A stretch of DNA of 14,130 bases from Planctomycetota bacterium (GTDB lineage Bacteria; Planctomycetota; Planctomycetia; Isosphaerales; Isosphaeraceae), in the NCBI GenBank assembly GCA_021778575.1, contig JAJYCH010000039.1:1-14130 (forward strand), given 5' to 3'. Numbering within the stretch: the stretch's first letter is position 1; every line of letters begins with the position of its first letter. Below are positions 13,521 to 14,130 of the stretch, in pieces. Both the position numbers and the translations under genes were made by a program. Below the pieces are notes generated by a model, which saw only the letters and a program-made list of their open reading frames with translations, was not told the DNA's origin and ran no database searches.

Positions 13521-14130
13521 TCAGCGGTTGTTCCGGGCCGATGGTTCCATCGAAGCCGGGGCGTCATCGAGGTCGAGGACGACCCGCTGGAGACGTTCGC
13601 GAAGTTCGAGACGGGCACGGTGCAGGCGACTCCGGACCGTGCCGACCGGTACTCCGAGGATCGCGGCGATCTCTTCATACCGGAGTCCGTCGAATTCTTT
13701 CATCACCACCACGGCTCGATGATCGTCGGCCAGAGCATTGAGCGCGGCCTGGATCAGTTCGTTGCGCTCGTCCAGTTCCAGAGGTAAAGTTGGGTCGGTC
13801 ACCGCCGTATCGTCTTGCGGGTCGATCGGATCGTCATGATCCGACCGAGCGAACCGGAGCGTCACCTTCCGGCGACGTCGCCCGCTCAACGCCAGATTCA
13901 CGGCGATTCGATAAACCCAGGTATAGAAAGAACTTTCGCCCTGGAACTTGTCGAGCTTCTCGAATGCCCGCAGGAACGCGTCTTGCAAAAGATCGAGCGC
14001 ATCTTCCGCGCTGCCGGTCAGCCGGAGCATCGTGGGGTAAAGCCGGTCCTGATAACGCTGGACCAGAACCCCGAACGCTTCCGTCCGCCCCGCACGACAC
14101 GCCACAATGAGGGAGTTGTCGTCGTTGGAC
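13521..14130 (-). CDS. ECF RNA polymerase sigma factor (5' truncated)
   Basis: A sigma-70 family factor of the extracytoplasmic-function type, which directs RNA polymerase to a small set of promoters. Region 2 is complete (TEAFGVLVQRYQDRLY, then DLLQDAFLRAFEKLDKFQG and FYTWVYRIAVNLALSGRRR), with the core-binding and -10 contact helices. A short acidic linker follows (HDDPIDPQDDTAVTD). Region 4 is also complete (ALADDHRAVVVMKEFDGLRYEE, then the helix-turn-helix AAILGVPVGTVRSRLHRAR). A GTG at 14105 could be read as a start, but the frame stays open to the edge and encodes SNDDNSLI directly before VACRAGRTEAF. Family members carry a similar acidic/hydrophobic leader, so the true start is probably beyond the window. 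The anti-sigma gene follows on the same strand, the usual order for a co-transcribed pair. Confidence 0.92.
   Translation of the reverse strand, partial: SNDDNSLIVACRAGRTEAFGVLVQRYQDRLYPTMLRLTGSAEDALDLLQDAFLRAFEKLDKFQGESSFYTWVYRIAVNLALSGRRRRKVTLRFARSDHDDPIDPQDDTAVTDPTLPLELDERNELIQAALNALADDHRAVVVMKEFDGLRYEEIAAILGVPVGTVRSRLHRARLELRERLQRVVLDLDDAPASMEPSARNNR

Noticed and set aside
1..14130. CRISPR arrays, tRNA/rRNA genes, insertion sequences, phage or defence genes
   Set aside because: I looked for spaced direct repeats, transposase motifs and RNA gene landmarks and saw none; the whole window is ordinary chromosomal coding sequence.

Overview
The window is GC-rich, gene-dense bacterial chromosome. 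It looks like a planctomycete, probably of the Isosphaeraceae/Singulisphaera kind. This is inferred from four things: an ECF sigma factor paired with a zinc-motif-less anti-sigma factor, a membrane glycosyltransferase with a DSNLDWGQDL motif next to a membrane-anchored beta-propeller protein, a Gld-type ABC module with a DUF4340 protein, and the GC-rich codon usage. No rRNA, tRNA, CRISPR array, insertion sequence or phage gene is visible. Ten protein genes fill almost all of the window, and the first and last are cut by its edges.

Layout. Bases 1-3337 (+ strand): the 3' part of a WD40-like protein with a C-terminal membrane anchor, then, 27 bases later, a 704-residue polytopic glycosyltransferase of the GT39/ArnT type. 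A 153-base spacer with a promoter-like element precedes a small 90-residue unknown protein (3491-3763, +), which has an ideal Shine-Dalgarno sequence. Everything to the right is on the - strand. Read in the direction of transcription from the right edge it runs: ECF sigma factor (5' end outside the window), membrane anti-sigma factor, an intrinsic terminator (about 12239-12274), then a four-gene block of ABC ATPase (GldA-like), ABC-2 permease (GldF-like), GldG-like auxiliary membrane protein and a 791-residue DUF4340 protein. After a 160-base spacer with palindromes come a LarA-fold (DUF2088) protein and a YgfZ/GcvT-type folate-binding protein, which ends 11 bases from the convergent small gene.

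How the genes may work together. The sigma/anti-sigma pair is a signalling unit with its own terminator and is not obviously tied to the ABC genes. The ABC block is tightly spaced (2 and 11 bases for its first three genes) and should form one envelope complex: cytoplasmic ATPase, six-helix permease, and two proteins with large extracytoplasmic domains that could contact a substrate outside the membrane. In Flavobacterium the homologous GldA/F/G are needed for gliding, but nothing here indicates gliding, so the substrate is unknown. The LarA-fold protein has lost every catalytic position I could align to lactate racemase, so it is unlikely to be a nickel-dependent racemase. The most interesting points are that residue loss, the five-module DUF4340 protein with its GldG partner, and the palindromes in the two larger gene spacers.
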